This document shows positions 1 to 6,660 of a stretch of 7,157 nucleotides of DNA, piece by piece. A program made the position numbers and the translations under genes. A model generated the notes under the pieces. The model saw only the letters and a program-made list of their open reading frames with translations, was not told the origin of the DNA and did not search any database. Position 1 is the first letter of the stretch. Each line of letters begins with the position of its first letter. This DNA comes from an uncultured Clostridia bacterium (GTDB lineage: Bacteria; Bacillota; Clostridia; Christensenellales; Borkfalkiaceae), in NCBI GenBank assembly GCA_934254755.1, contig CAKQMM010000053.1:1-7157 (forward strand), in the 5' to 3' direction.

Positions 1-403
1 TTATGACAGTAGCTTTAAGCCCCGCGCCGGTTCTTCGCAAAATATTATCGGTTATGCGGGCATAAAGCATGTGGGTGGGGATGTTTTGAATCAGACACAC
101 CGCGATTATCAGCGCGTATATTAAAATTTGCTTTACGTTTGCGCCGCTGCCTTTCGTAACTTCGTCTATAACCGAAGAAGTTATTATCGGGATAATTAAA
201 ATGGGGCAGGCTTTTATAACGAACAAAATAACCGACAATATTATTTTAAACCACTGTTTTTTAAATATTGCCGTGACTATTTTATTGTCCTGGTTTTTGC
301 TGCGCTTCGTATCCCTGAAAACCTCGTCGTAATCGGGAATTTTGTTTATATCTTCAAGACGCTTTTCGGTCTTTTTAATCTGCTTTTCGCTTAACTTATT
401 CAT
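1..403 (-). CDS. ABC exporter half-transporter, N-terminal part (partial)
   Basis: The reading frame opens at ATG 403-401 and is still open at the window edge, giving 134 residues. An in-frame TAA lies just upstream, so no earlier start is possible. Residues 1-50 are charged and cytoplasmic. A hydrophobic helix at about 51-72 is followed by ITSSVIDEV, then a second helix at about 92-112, then YARITDNILRRTGAGLK. The order TM1, short loop ending in (I/V)D, TM2, then an R-rich segment leading into the first coupling region is the usual start of the transmembrane domain of type IV ABC exporters, which export drugs, lipids or peptides using ATP. The ATP-binding domain would lie outside the window, so neither it nor the substrate can be seen. 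No Shine-Dalgarno precedes the ATG; a TATAAT lies 8 nt upstream. The family call is fairly firm, the substrate unknown. Confidence 0.8.
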   Translation of the reverse strand, partial: MNKLSEKQIKKTEKRLEDINKIPDYDEVFRDTKRSKNQDNKIVTAIFKKQWFKIILSVILFVIKACPILIIPIITSSVIDEVTKGSGANVKQILIYALIIAVCLIQNIPTHMLYARITDNILRRTGAGLKATVI

Positions 404-411
404 AATAAACC

Positions 412-417
412 ATTATA
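412..417 (-). promoter_or_regulatory. TATAAT -10 box next to the ABC exporter start
   Basis: On the minus strand a perfect TATAAT ends 8 nt before the exporter ATG. The best -35 match is weak (AATACA, 18-bp spacer). If used, transcription would begin at or next to the ATG, giving a leaderless or one-base-leader mRNA, consistent with the absence of a Shine-Dalgarno. The sequence is AT-rich, so a chance match is possible. Confidence 0.4.
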
Positions 418-487
418 TTTTCTGTTTGAAAGAGATGTATTTTTTCGCAAAAAAAATCGCCGCATTAAAGTTTAAAATCGCTTTAAA

Positions 488-568
488 TCACGGTGGGGTA
501 ATTCTGAATATTCTATTGTTCGCTCGCTTCTTCGCTGCGGCGGAAAAAGCGGTTTTAAAGAGCGGCAT
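488..568 (-). CDS. Possible 26-residue basic leader peptide upstream of the ABC exporter
   Basis: ATG 568-566 is preceded by AAAGGAAG (583-576) with a 7-nt spacer, the best Shine-Dalgarno in this gap. The frame runs 26 codons to a TGA at 490-488. The peptide starts MPLFKTAFSAAAKKR and carries six Lys/Arg and no acidic residue. It is the first ORF after the TTGACA/TAGAAT promoter at 598-626 and lies about 85 nt before the exporter start, so it sits where a leader ORF controlling a transporter would. I recognise no homologue and no clear stall motif. It may instead be a chance ORF; promoter, ribosome site and position together make it worth listing. Confidence 0.35.
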   Translation of the reverse strand: MPLFKTAFSAAAKKRANNRIFRITPP

Positions 569-592
569 AAAAATGCTTCCTTTATTTTCGTA

Positions 593-607
593 GTTGTATT
601 CTACAAC
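593..607. promoter_or_regulatory. Palindromic operator candidate over the -10 box
   Basis: The minus strand reads GTTGTAGAATACAAC: two perfect 6-bp inverted arms around a 3-bp centre. It contains the whole TAGAAT -10 box, a position where a bound dimer would block RNA polymerase. I cannot assign it to a named regulator; the TGTA/TACA arms recall sites of BlaI/MecI- or GntR-type repressors only loosely. No such regulator gene is in the window. Confidence 0.5.
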
Positions 608-626
608 CTAAAATATTTGCTGTCAA
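598..626 (-). promoter_or_regulatory. Strong sigma-A-type promoter for the leader ORF/ABC exporter
   Basis: On the minus strand TTGACA (626-621, perfect) is separated by exactly 17 bp from TAGAAT (603-598, five of six). Transcription should start near 591, about 8 nt before the AAAGGAAG ribosome site of the leader ORF. It is the best -35 hexamer in the window. The palindrome at 593-607 covers the -10 box, so the promoter is probably repressed by a dimeric regulator. Confidence 0.7.
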
Positions 627-687
627 CGATATTTTAAAAAAAGTTTAAATATTTTTTGAGCGAGATAAAACCGTCCGCCGCAAACAA

Positions 688-717
688 AAAACGACCCCGA
701 AATCAAGGGGTCGTTTT
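688..717 (-). terminator. Intrinsic terminator of gdhA
   Basis: Perfect 11-bp inverted repeat (AAAACGACCCC / GGGGTCGTTTT) with an 8-nt loop, 27 bp beyond the gdhA stop. On the minus strand the right arm ends in a T-rich run (through 686). T-rich sequence also follows on the plus strand, so it may be bidirectional, although no gene approaches from that side. Confidence 0.9.
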
Positions 718-744
718 GCTTTTATTTATATGCGGTTGAGTGTA

Positions 745-2109
<1,365 letters not shown>

Positions 2110-2129
2110 TCATATATTTATTTTTTATA

Positions 2130-2158
2130 AGTATATATTATTTTTTTTCAAATTGCAA
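2130..2158 (-). promoter_or_regulatory. gdhA promoter
   Basis: On the minus strand TTGCAA (2158-2153) is followed after 17 bp by TATACT (2135-2130). Transcription would begin near 2123, leaving a short AT-rich leader of about 32 nt with AGGT (2101-2098) as ribosome site. The spacer contains a run of eight A. A second combination, TTGAAA-16-TATAAA, overlaps it and cannot be excluded. Confidence 0.6.
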
Positions 2159-2189
2159 TAATTTTTTTGTTATACCCAATATTATTTCT

Positions 2190-2212
2190 GCTTATAATTT
2201 GTGCTTATAATT
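2190..2212. repeat. Tandem 10-bp direct repeat GCTTATAATT in the gdhA/S51 divergent region
   Basis: GCTTATAATT occurs at 2190-2199 and 2203-2212, 13 bp apart. The second copy overlaps the first two bases of the TTGCAA -35 box of the S51 peptidase promoter. Each copy contains TATAAT, so they may be extra -10 boxes, but I found no well-spaced -35 for either. An operator is the alternative. Confidence 0.4.
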
Positions 2213-2239
2213 GCAAAATTTTTAAAGGCGTGGTATAAT
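2211..2239 (+). promoter_or_regulatory. Extended -10 promoter giving a probable leaderless S51 peptidase mRNA
   Basis: TTGCAA (2211-2216), a 17-bp spacer, then TATAAT (2234-2239) preceded by TGG, i.e. an extended -10. Only six bases separate the -10 box from the GTG at 2246, so the predicted transcription start falls on the start codon. This promoter also lies downstream of the upstream in-frame GTG at 2201 and so decides the start. Confidence 0.75.
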
Positions 2240-2245
2240 TTAACC

Positions 2246-2953
2246 GTGTTCAGAATTATTGCGCTCGGCGGCGGCGATATGCGCCAAAAAACTACGCTTA
2301 AAATCGACGAATATGCGGCTAATTTAGCAAAAACCCACGCGGGCGAAGTTCGCGCTTACGGGCTATACGTAGGCACCGCGTCGCACGATTTTATGCCTGC
2401 CTTTAATACTTTTAGAAAAACCTACACTTCCGTTTTCGACATAAAAGCGGACTGCGCGCTTACCGTTTACGTTAAAACGCCCGAAGATAAGCTTGACGAA
2501 AAGTTTTTAAAATCTGACCTTATCTATATCGGCGGGGGCGATACCCTTTTTATGCTTGACGAGTGGAAGAAAACGGGGCTACTTAGCCGCATAACCGCGG
2601 CGGGTGAGCGGGGCGTAACGATAATCGGCAGGTCGGCAGGCGCCATTTGCTGGTTTGAAGATATGTATACCGACACCGAAATTATACGCGGCACGGGCAA
2701 CGCTTATTCGCTGAACAAAGGCTTAGGCGTTATAAAGGGGCTTTGCTGTCCTCACTATAATAAGAGGCGCGATGATTTTTTAGAGGTTTTTAAAAACAGC
2801 GGCTTTACTTCCGCTTACGGAATCGAAGACGACGCCGCGCTTGAATTTGTAGACGGCAAACTCATAAAGTCTTTAACTTCGGGCGGCAAAGCCTACTTAA
2901 TCGAAAAGGTTACGGACGGCGGCGAAGTAAAAATAGTTGAAAAGATAATTTAG
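2246..2953 (+). CDS. Peptidase E-like protein (S51 / type 1 glutamine amidotransferase-like fold)
   Basis: A 235-residue cytoplasmic protein of the S51 family, whose best-known member, PepE, cleaves Asp-Xaa dipeptides. The beta strand FRIIALGGGD opens the fold. YIGGGDT (94-100) forms the family glycine loop, and IGRSAGAICW (127-136) is the nucleophile elbow with S130. CCPHYN carries H170, the likely catalytic histidine. D139, D143 or E194 could be the acid; I cannot choose. Length matches PepE (229 in E. coli). I chose GTG 2246 because it begins exactly at the first beta strand, the promoter -10 ends 6 nt before it, and an earlier in-frame GTG (2201) would be outside the transcript. No Shine-Dalgarno is present, consistent with leaderless translation. 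It is divergent from gdhA. Substrate unproven: related proteins without dipeptidase activity share these motifs. Confidence 0.85.
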   Translation: MFRIIALGGGDMRQKTTLKIDEYAANLAKTHAGEVRAYGLYVGTASHDFMPAFNTFRKTYTSVFDIKADCALTVYVKTPEDKLDEKFLKSDLIYIGGGDTLFMLDEWKKTGLLSRITAAGERGVTIIGRSAGAICWFEDMYTDTEIIRGTGNAYSLNKGLGVIKGLCCPHYNKRRDDFLEVFKNSGFTSAYGIEDDAALEFVDGKLIKSLTSGGKAYLIEKVTDGGEVKIVEKII

Positions 2954-2954
2954 T

Positions 2955-3025
2955 GTTTCGTAGCGGTAACGCCACGACGACCCGATTGTGTAGCGAATAA
3001 TAGGGGCGAGCATTGTTCGTCCGCG
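2955..3025. repeat. REP-like GC-rich hairpin element
   Basis: Directly after the S51 stop is a roughly 70-bp GC-rich island within AT-rich intergenic DNA, carrying two hairpins. The first (2958-2977) pairs TCGT-GCG with CGC-ACGA around a GTAA (GNRA) tetraloop with one A-C mismatch. The second (3004-3022) pairs GGGCGAGC with GTTCGTCC including G-U pairs. Neither ends in a T-run, so they are not classical terminators. Wording such as GGGGCGAGCATTG followed by its near inverse resembles intergenic repeats I associate with Clostridia genomes, so it may be a dispersed REP/MITE copy. Copy number cannot be seen here. Confidence 0.4.
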
Positions 3026-3065
3026 TATAAAAAGCCGCGCTTGACAAGGTATTTTTCATTCAAAT

Positions 3066-3092
3066 TTCACAAAGTTATAGCGGTATTATAAT
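3066..3092 (+). promoter_or_regulatory. Candidate promoter of the response regulator
   Basis: TATAAT at 3087-3092 is perfect. The best -35 is TTCACA (3066-3071, five of six), but the spacer is only 15 bp, so it may need an activator. Just upstream TTTCA occurs twice 11 bp apart (3054-3058, 3065-3069), a helical-turn spacing typical of OmpR/PhoB-type half-sites. If used, the 5' UTR would be about 130 nt. Confidence 0.35.
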
Positions 3093-3122
3093 ATTGAAAC
3101 TTTAAAATATACTCGTACAAAA

Positions 3123-3170
3123 TATATTTAGACACCAAATTGCGGCTCTATACTATATTTAGACACTAAA
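3123..3170 (+). repeat. Two 17-bp direct repeats, 31 bp apart, upstream of the response regulator
   Basis: TATATTTAGACACCAAA (3123-3139) and TATATTTAGACACTAAA (3154-3170) match at 16 of 17 positions. The 31-bp offset is close to three turns of B-DNA, putting both on the same face. Position (63-110 bp before the regulator ATG) and tandem orientation fit binding sites for an OmpR/PhoB-family protein, possibly the regulator itself. Each repeat also contains TAGACA, a near-consensus -35. The first could pair with TACTAT (3151-3156, 16-bp spacer). Confidence 0.55.
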
Positions 3171-3191
3171 ACATCGATTTTAAGGCGATTG

Positions 3192-3211
3192 TTTTGCGTT
3201 TAAGCGCAAAA
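3192..3211 (+). other. 5'-UTR hairpin before the response regulator
   Basis: TTTTGCG (3192-3198) and CGCAAAA (3205-3211) form a perfect 7-bp stem with a 6-nt loop, 10 nt before the Shine-Dalgarno AAGGAG (3222-3227). There is no T-run, so it is not a terminator. It may stabilise the mRNA or affect ribosome access. Confidence 0.4.
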
Positions 3212-3232
3212 ATAAACCAATAAGGAGTAATT

Positions 3233-3904
3233 ATGCAGAAAATACTTATCGTTGACGATGAAGAAAAGATAAGAGAAGTTCTTAAAGTCTACGCTGATTT
3301 CGACGGTTACGCGACCGATGAAGCCGCCGACGGAATGGAAGCGGTTAAAAAATGCCGCGAAAACGATTACGACCTTATTATTATGGACGTTATGATGCCC
3401 AAACTCGACGGGTTTTCGGCGGTGAAAGAAATTCGCAAATATAAAAACATTCCGGTAATTATGCTTTCGGCGCGCACGGAAGAGTACGACAAACTTTTCG
3501 GTTTTGAACTCGGCGCGGACGATTACGTCGTCAAGCCGTTTTCGCCCAAGGAAGTTATGGCGCGCGTAAACGCCGTGTTAAAGCGCATAAAAGGCGTGAC
3601 GGAGTACGACAGGGTTTGCTTCGAGGGCTTAGAAATAGACTTTCAGGGCAGAAACGTTTTCGTTGACGGCGAAAAGGCGACCCTCACCCCGAAAGAATAC
3701 GAACTTTTATTCTACATGGTCAAGAATAAAGGCGTCGCGCTCTCGCGTGAAAAGTTATTGCGCGAGGTTTGGGGTTACGATTATTACGGCGACGACAGAA
3801 CCGTCGACACTCACGTTAAAATGTTAAGGGGCAACCTTAAAAAATACAGAAAATTCGTGGTTACGGTAAGAGGCGTCGGCTACAAATTTGAAGTTCAGGA
3901 ATAA
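3233..3904 (+). CDS. OmpR/PhoB-family DNA-binding response regulator
   Basis: A 223-residue cytoplasmic transcription regulator, the normal length for this family. The receiver domain (about 2-118) has the acidic pair D8-D9 in ILIVDDE, phosphoacceptor D52 in IIMDVMMPKLDG, conserved S79 in MLSA and K101 in VVKPFSP. The winged-helix output domain (about 125-221) shows LTPKEYELL, the recognition helix VDTHVKMLRGNL (191-202) and the terminal hairpin VRGVGYKFE. Every residue needed for phosphorylation is present. AAGGAG lies 5 nt before the ATG. The partner is almost certainly the sensor kinase 86 bp downstream, though an intrinsic terminator lies between. The 31-bp-spaced direct repeats upstream suggest autoregulation. 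Specific regulon unknown; I give no symbol since many paralogues look alike. Confidence 0.96.
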   Translation: MQKILIVDDEEKIREVLKVYADFDGYATDEAADGMEAVKKCRENDYDLIIMDVMMPKLDGFSAVKEIRKYKNIPVIMLSARTEEYDKLFGFELGADDYVVKPFSPKEVMARVNAVLKRIKGVTEYDRVCFEGLEIDFQGRNVFVDGEKATLTPKEYELLFYMVKNKGVALSREKLLREVWGYDYYGDDRTVDTHVKMLRGNLKKYRKFVVTVRGVGYKFEVQE

Positions 3905-3912
3905 CAAAAGAC

Positions 3913-3949
3913 GGGCGAAAAGTCATCATGGGGCTTTTGCGCCCTTTTT
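3913..3949 (+). terminator. Intrinsic terminator between response regulator and kinase
   Basis: GGGCGAAAAGTC (3913-3924) pairs with GGGCTTTTGCGCCC (3931-3944): 12 pairs with one bulged G, loop of 6 nt, followed by TTTTT. It begins 8 bp after the regulator stop. It should end most transcripts before the kinase gene, so kinase and membrane protein would depend on read-through or a separate promoter. Confidence 0.8.
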
Positions 3950-3990
3950 ATTGTAAAAAACGGGTGCCGGTATTTAATTAAAAGGGAAAA

Positions 3991-5457
3991 ATGGAAAAAC
4001 TAAAAAACAAAAAAAACGCGAGTTTAAGGAATAAAATTTTCATATACTTTATTCTTGCGACGGCTGCGTTTATAATTTTAATATGGCTTTTGCAATCGTT
4101 GTTTTTCGAGTATAATTACGTCGGAAACAAGCGCGCGCTCATGCGCGACTACGGCGAAACGTTATATGCGGAAGGGGATATCGACGGCGCGCCCGACAGC
4201 GGATATATGGCTTCCATTCGCGCCGCGGGGATAGACGTTTACGTCGTCTATCTTTCTGACGGAGAGGTGACGGTTATCGACCCCGAAGATATTCTTCCGT
4301 CCACTACGCCGACCGACAGCGAAGTTATGACTCAGGAAGACGGCGATTACAATACCTTTGTTGCGATTATAAACGCGGCAAACGCGTCCGCCGGCGAAAA
4401 CGAACCGTACGTTTTGTCGTCTACGGCGGACAAAAAATATTTATATTACGCGCGCATTTTGAACGATAACGCGTATTTAATACTTTTGTCCGATTTAACC
4501 GTTCTGACGGCTACGCAAAAAATGCTTAAAAGTCAGATGCTTTTATCGGCGTTTATAGTGTTTATAGTGGCGTTTTTCGCGTCGTTTATAATTTCCAAAA
4601 AATTGAGCGAGCCGATAGATAAAATGAGTAAAGTTGCCGAGTCGTGGGCGGGCGGCGACGATACGGTGGACTTCGATGGCGGCGGTTATAAGGAAACGGA
4701 CGAACTTGCGGGCGCGCTTAACTACGCCAAAAGCGAAATTAACAAGAGCGAAAAGCTTCGGCGCGACCTTCTCGCGAACGTATCGCACGACTTAAAAACC
4801 CCGCTTACGATGATTAAAGCCTACGCCGAAATGATACGCGATATATCGGGCGACGATAAAGAAAAACGCACCAAGCACACTAACGTAATCATAAGCGAGT
4901 CGGACAGGCTTACCTCGCTCGTGAACGATATTTTAAAACTCAGCAAAATGCAGTCGAGCGTCGATTTACCCGTTAAAAAAGTCTTTAATTTAACGGAAGT
5001 TATCGAAACGGTGCTTTATCGGTTTGAAGCCGCTTTAGAGGGCAAAGGGTATAAAATCAACTGCGAATTAGCGCCAGACGTATACACCGAAGCGGACGAA
5101 AGCAAGATAGAGTCCGTCGTATATAACCTCGTGGGCAACTCTATAAACTACACGGGCGAAGATAAAACGGTAAACGTGTACTTAACCGTTGACGGCAATA
5201 TCGCGACTCTTGAAATTATCGATACCGGCAGCGGCATCGGCAAAGATAAAATCGACGGAATATGGGATAGATATTTGCGTTACAGCGAAACGCATACCAG
5301 AACCGTCAAAGGAACGGGGCTGGGGCTCAGCATAGTAAAAGCCGCGCTCGAAGCGCACGGGCTTGAATTCGGCGTTATTAGCAGAAAAGACGAGGGTAGT
5401 AACTTCTTTGTTAAATTTATCGTTGCCGACAAGCCGCAGGGGGAAGACGATGAATGA
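3991..5457 (+). CDS. Membrane sensor histidine kinase
   Basis: A 488-residue kinase that autophosphorylates on histidine and passes the phosphate to a response regulator, here presumably the upstream one. TM1 lies at about 16-39 and TM2 at about 183-202, enclosing an extracytoplasmic sensor of about 140 residues. The sensor is acidic, with no cysteine, and possibly PAS/Cache-like (IDVYVVYLSDGEVTVIDPED); its ligand cannot be read. A HAMP linker (about 203-256) contains SEPIDKMSKVAESWA. The HisKA helix has LANVSHDLKTPL with H266. The ATPase domain has the N box NLVGNSINY (N383), G1 DTGSGIG (411-417), an F-box-like stretch with WDRYLR, and G2 GTGLGLS (441-447). All catalytic motifs are intact. 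AAGGGA precedes the ATG at 4-5 nt. The 3' end overlaps the next gene by 8 bp, so the two are translationally coupled. Confidence 0.96.
   Translation: MEKLKNKKNASLRNKIFIYFILATAAFIILIWLLQSLFFEYNYVGNKRALMRDYGETLYAEGDIDGAPDSGYMASIRAAGIDVYVVYLSDGEVTVIDPEDILPSTTPTDSEVMTQEDGDYNTFVAIINAANASAGENEPYVLSSTADKKYLYYARILNDNAYLILLSDLTVLTATQKMLKSQMLLSAFIVFIVAFFASFIISKKLSEPIDKMSKVAESWAGGDDTVDFDGGGYKETDELAGALNYAKSEINKSEKLRRDLLANVSHDLKTPLTMIKAYAEMIRDISGDDKEKRTKHTNVIISESDRLTSLVNDILKLSKMQSSVDLPVKKVFNLTEVIETVLYRFEAALEGKGYKINCELAPDVYTEADESKIESVVYNLVGNSINYTGEDKTVNVYLTVDGNIATLEIIDTGSGIGKDKIDGIWDRYLRYSETHTRTVKGTGLGLSIVKAALEAHGLEFGVISRKDEGSNFFVKFIVADKPQGEDDE
5438..5452 (+). promoter_or_regulatory. Ribosome site fixing the start of the membrane protein gene
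   Basis: AGGGGG (5438-5443) lies inside the end of the kinase gene, 6 nt before ATG 5450. It selects this start over the in-frame ATG at 5363, which has no ribosome site and lies deep in the kinase. The arrangement couples translation of the two proteins. Confidence 0.8.
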
Positions 5458-6583
5458 CGATTTACGCGTCGCTAATTACGACGCAAAAGACGAAACTATA
5501 TCGGTAAGCGAATTTTCACCCGACGTAAATGCGGACGGCAAGCCGGTTTATACGCGCGAATACGTGCGCGACTATACCCGCGACTATGCCGCCGCTCAAA
5601 ATTTGAATACGCAACGCCAAAAGCGCGGCGTAACCGACGAAAACGCCGCTTCCGAATATAAATACGCAAAAAACGGCACGGTCGTAAAGGGCGAAACGGG
5701 CGTTGCTTTCGGAGCGATGCGCGTTGAAGATTCCGCATATTTAAAAAACAATACGAAAAAGGGTTTTACCGCCTTTTTAATACTTGCGGTTATGCTTATA
5801 ATAACCGCCACGGTTATGGCTGTGCGCGGTTCTTTGATGTTTGCGCCGGTCGTTATAGCAGAGTCGGCTCTTGTTATTCCGATAACGTTCACGTATACGC
5901 TTAAACTTTACAACAAAATCGAAACGTTTGATTTTTATTCGGTATTAAAACTCATCGTTTACGGCGCGGCGTGCTACATAATAATAAACGGGCTGTTCAG
6001 AGCCGTTTCGGCGGGCGGAGATAAATTTTCGGTTGCGTTCACCGCGATAAGATGCGTCGTTGAAATCGCCGCCGTGCTTGCCGTTTCTCTATCAATATCG
6101 GGGCAGATTAAAAACTGCCCGTATATAACCGTCATGCTTTCGGCGGCGTGCGCCGCGGGCGGCTTTTCGATTGCGAGGTGCATAACCGAAGGTTTTAATT
6201 CGATGTTTATAAACGTCAACTTATATTCGGAAGCGGCTATCAGGTCTTACGGCGCGATTATTAACGAGGCGCAGTACGCCTCCGCCAGCGTTTACGCGTT
6301 GACCCTTAATTTGTTTGAAATTTCGGTTTTCCGCCCCCTTATGTTTACGCTGACCGTGGATATATCCGCGTTTATATTCCAGTTTGCCGTCAACAACAAA
6401 CAGATGAAATTAAAAAGGCTTGCGTTTATCCCGTTTTTGCTGTTTCTTGCATTTTTATATTCGCTTACCGAATTAAAAGTTTCCTCTACGTTTTTCAAAT
6501 TTATATACACGGCTTTCGCGCTGTTCACTGCGCTTTACTCGTTCGTAAGAATTATGTCTTTTGCTATCTCGTCAAAAGAATAG
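5450..6583 (+). CDS. Eight-TM membrane protein, YhfC/PrsW-protease-like but with eroded active-site motifs
   Basis: A 377-residue membrane protein. Residues 1-104 are hydrophilic and should be cytoplasmic, since KK at 103-104 precedes TM1. They contain a Y-x-R-(D/E) tandem repeat at 34-46. About eight TM segments follow (near 106-126, 129-150, 164-184, 194-215, 225-243, 295-313, 324-341, 347-371). Layout recalls YhfC/PrsW intramembrane metalloproteases: IP in TM2 then a basic loop and LKLIVYG; a helix with RCVVEIAAV where EExx(K/R) is expected; AAGGFS where YhfC has GHGGxE; and RPLMFTLTVDISAFIFQFAVNNK where a histidine is expected. Only E205 survives, so proteolysis looks unlikely. PrsW itself cleaves an anti-sigma factor, so a signalling role is plausible but inferred. 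The 8-bp overlap with the kinase supports a shared function. The membrane-protein call is firm; the family link is tentative. Confidence 0.9.
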   Translation: MNDDLRVANYDAKDETISVSEFSPDVNADGKPVYTREYVRDYTRDYAAAQNLNTQRQKRGVTDENAASEYKYAKNGTVVKGETGVAFGAMRVEDSAYLKNNTKKGFTAFLILAVMLIITATVMAVRGSLMFAPVVIAESALVIPITFTYTLKLYNKIETFDFYSVLKLIVYGAACYIIINGLFRAVSAGGDKFSVAFTAIRCVVEIAAVLAVSLSISGQIKNCPYITVMLSAACAAGGFSIARCITEGFNSMFINVNLYSEAAIRSYGAIINEAQYASASVYALTLNLFEISVFRPLMFTLTVDISAFIFQFAVNNKQMKLKRLAFIPFLLFLAFLYSLTELKVSSTFFKFIYTAFALFTALYSFVRIMSFAISSKE

Positions 6584-6630
6584 CGTGTAGGGAAACGAGT
6601 AAATTTAAAACAAAAAGTTTAATAAAATTC

Positions 6631-6660
6631 AAGGCGAAACGAGTTGGTTTCGCCTTTTTG
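6631..6660 (+). terminator. Intrinsic terminator ending the kinase/membrane protein operon
   Basis: AAGGCGAAAC (6631-6640) and GTTTCGCCTT (6647-6656) form a perfect 10-bp stem with a 6-nt loop and a TTTTT tail (6655-6659). It lies 47 bp after the stop and closes the transcription unit. Confidence 0.92.

Noticed and set aside
342..593. 83-codon plus-strand frame
   Set aside because: It is antisense to the exporter start and its control region, lacks a Shine-Dalgarno, and its sequence has no domain-like pattern.
2201..2245. Earlier GTG start adding 15 residues to the S51 protein
   Set aside because: It lies upstream of the -35 box of the predicted promoter, and the added residues are just the translated promoter.
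3041..3069. Perfect TTGACA at 3041-3046 as a promoter
   Set aside because: No acceptable -10 at 16-18 bp; the sequence there reads AATTTCAC.
3951..3978. TTGTAA-16-TTTAAT as a kinase promoter
   Set aside because: Both hexamers are weak and transcription would start at or inside the ribosome site of the kinase.
5363..5449. Earlier ATG start adding 29 residues to the membrane protein
   Set aside because: It would overlap the kinase by 95 bp with no ribosome site, while ATG 5450 has AGGGGG at ideal spacing.
4543..6528. Minus-strand frames at 4543-4788, 5496-5738, 5596-5892, 5974-6219 and 6292-6528
   Set aside because: All are antisense to the kinase or membrane protein genes. Their Arg-rich or low-complexity translations and lack of ribosome sites mark them as shadows.
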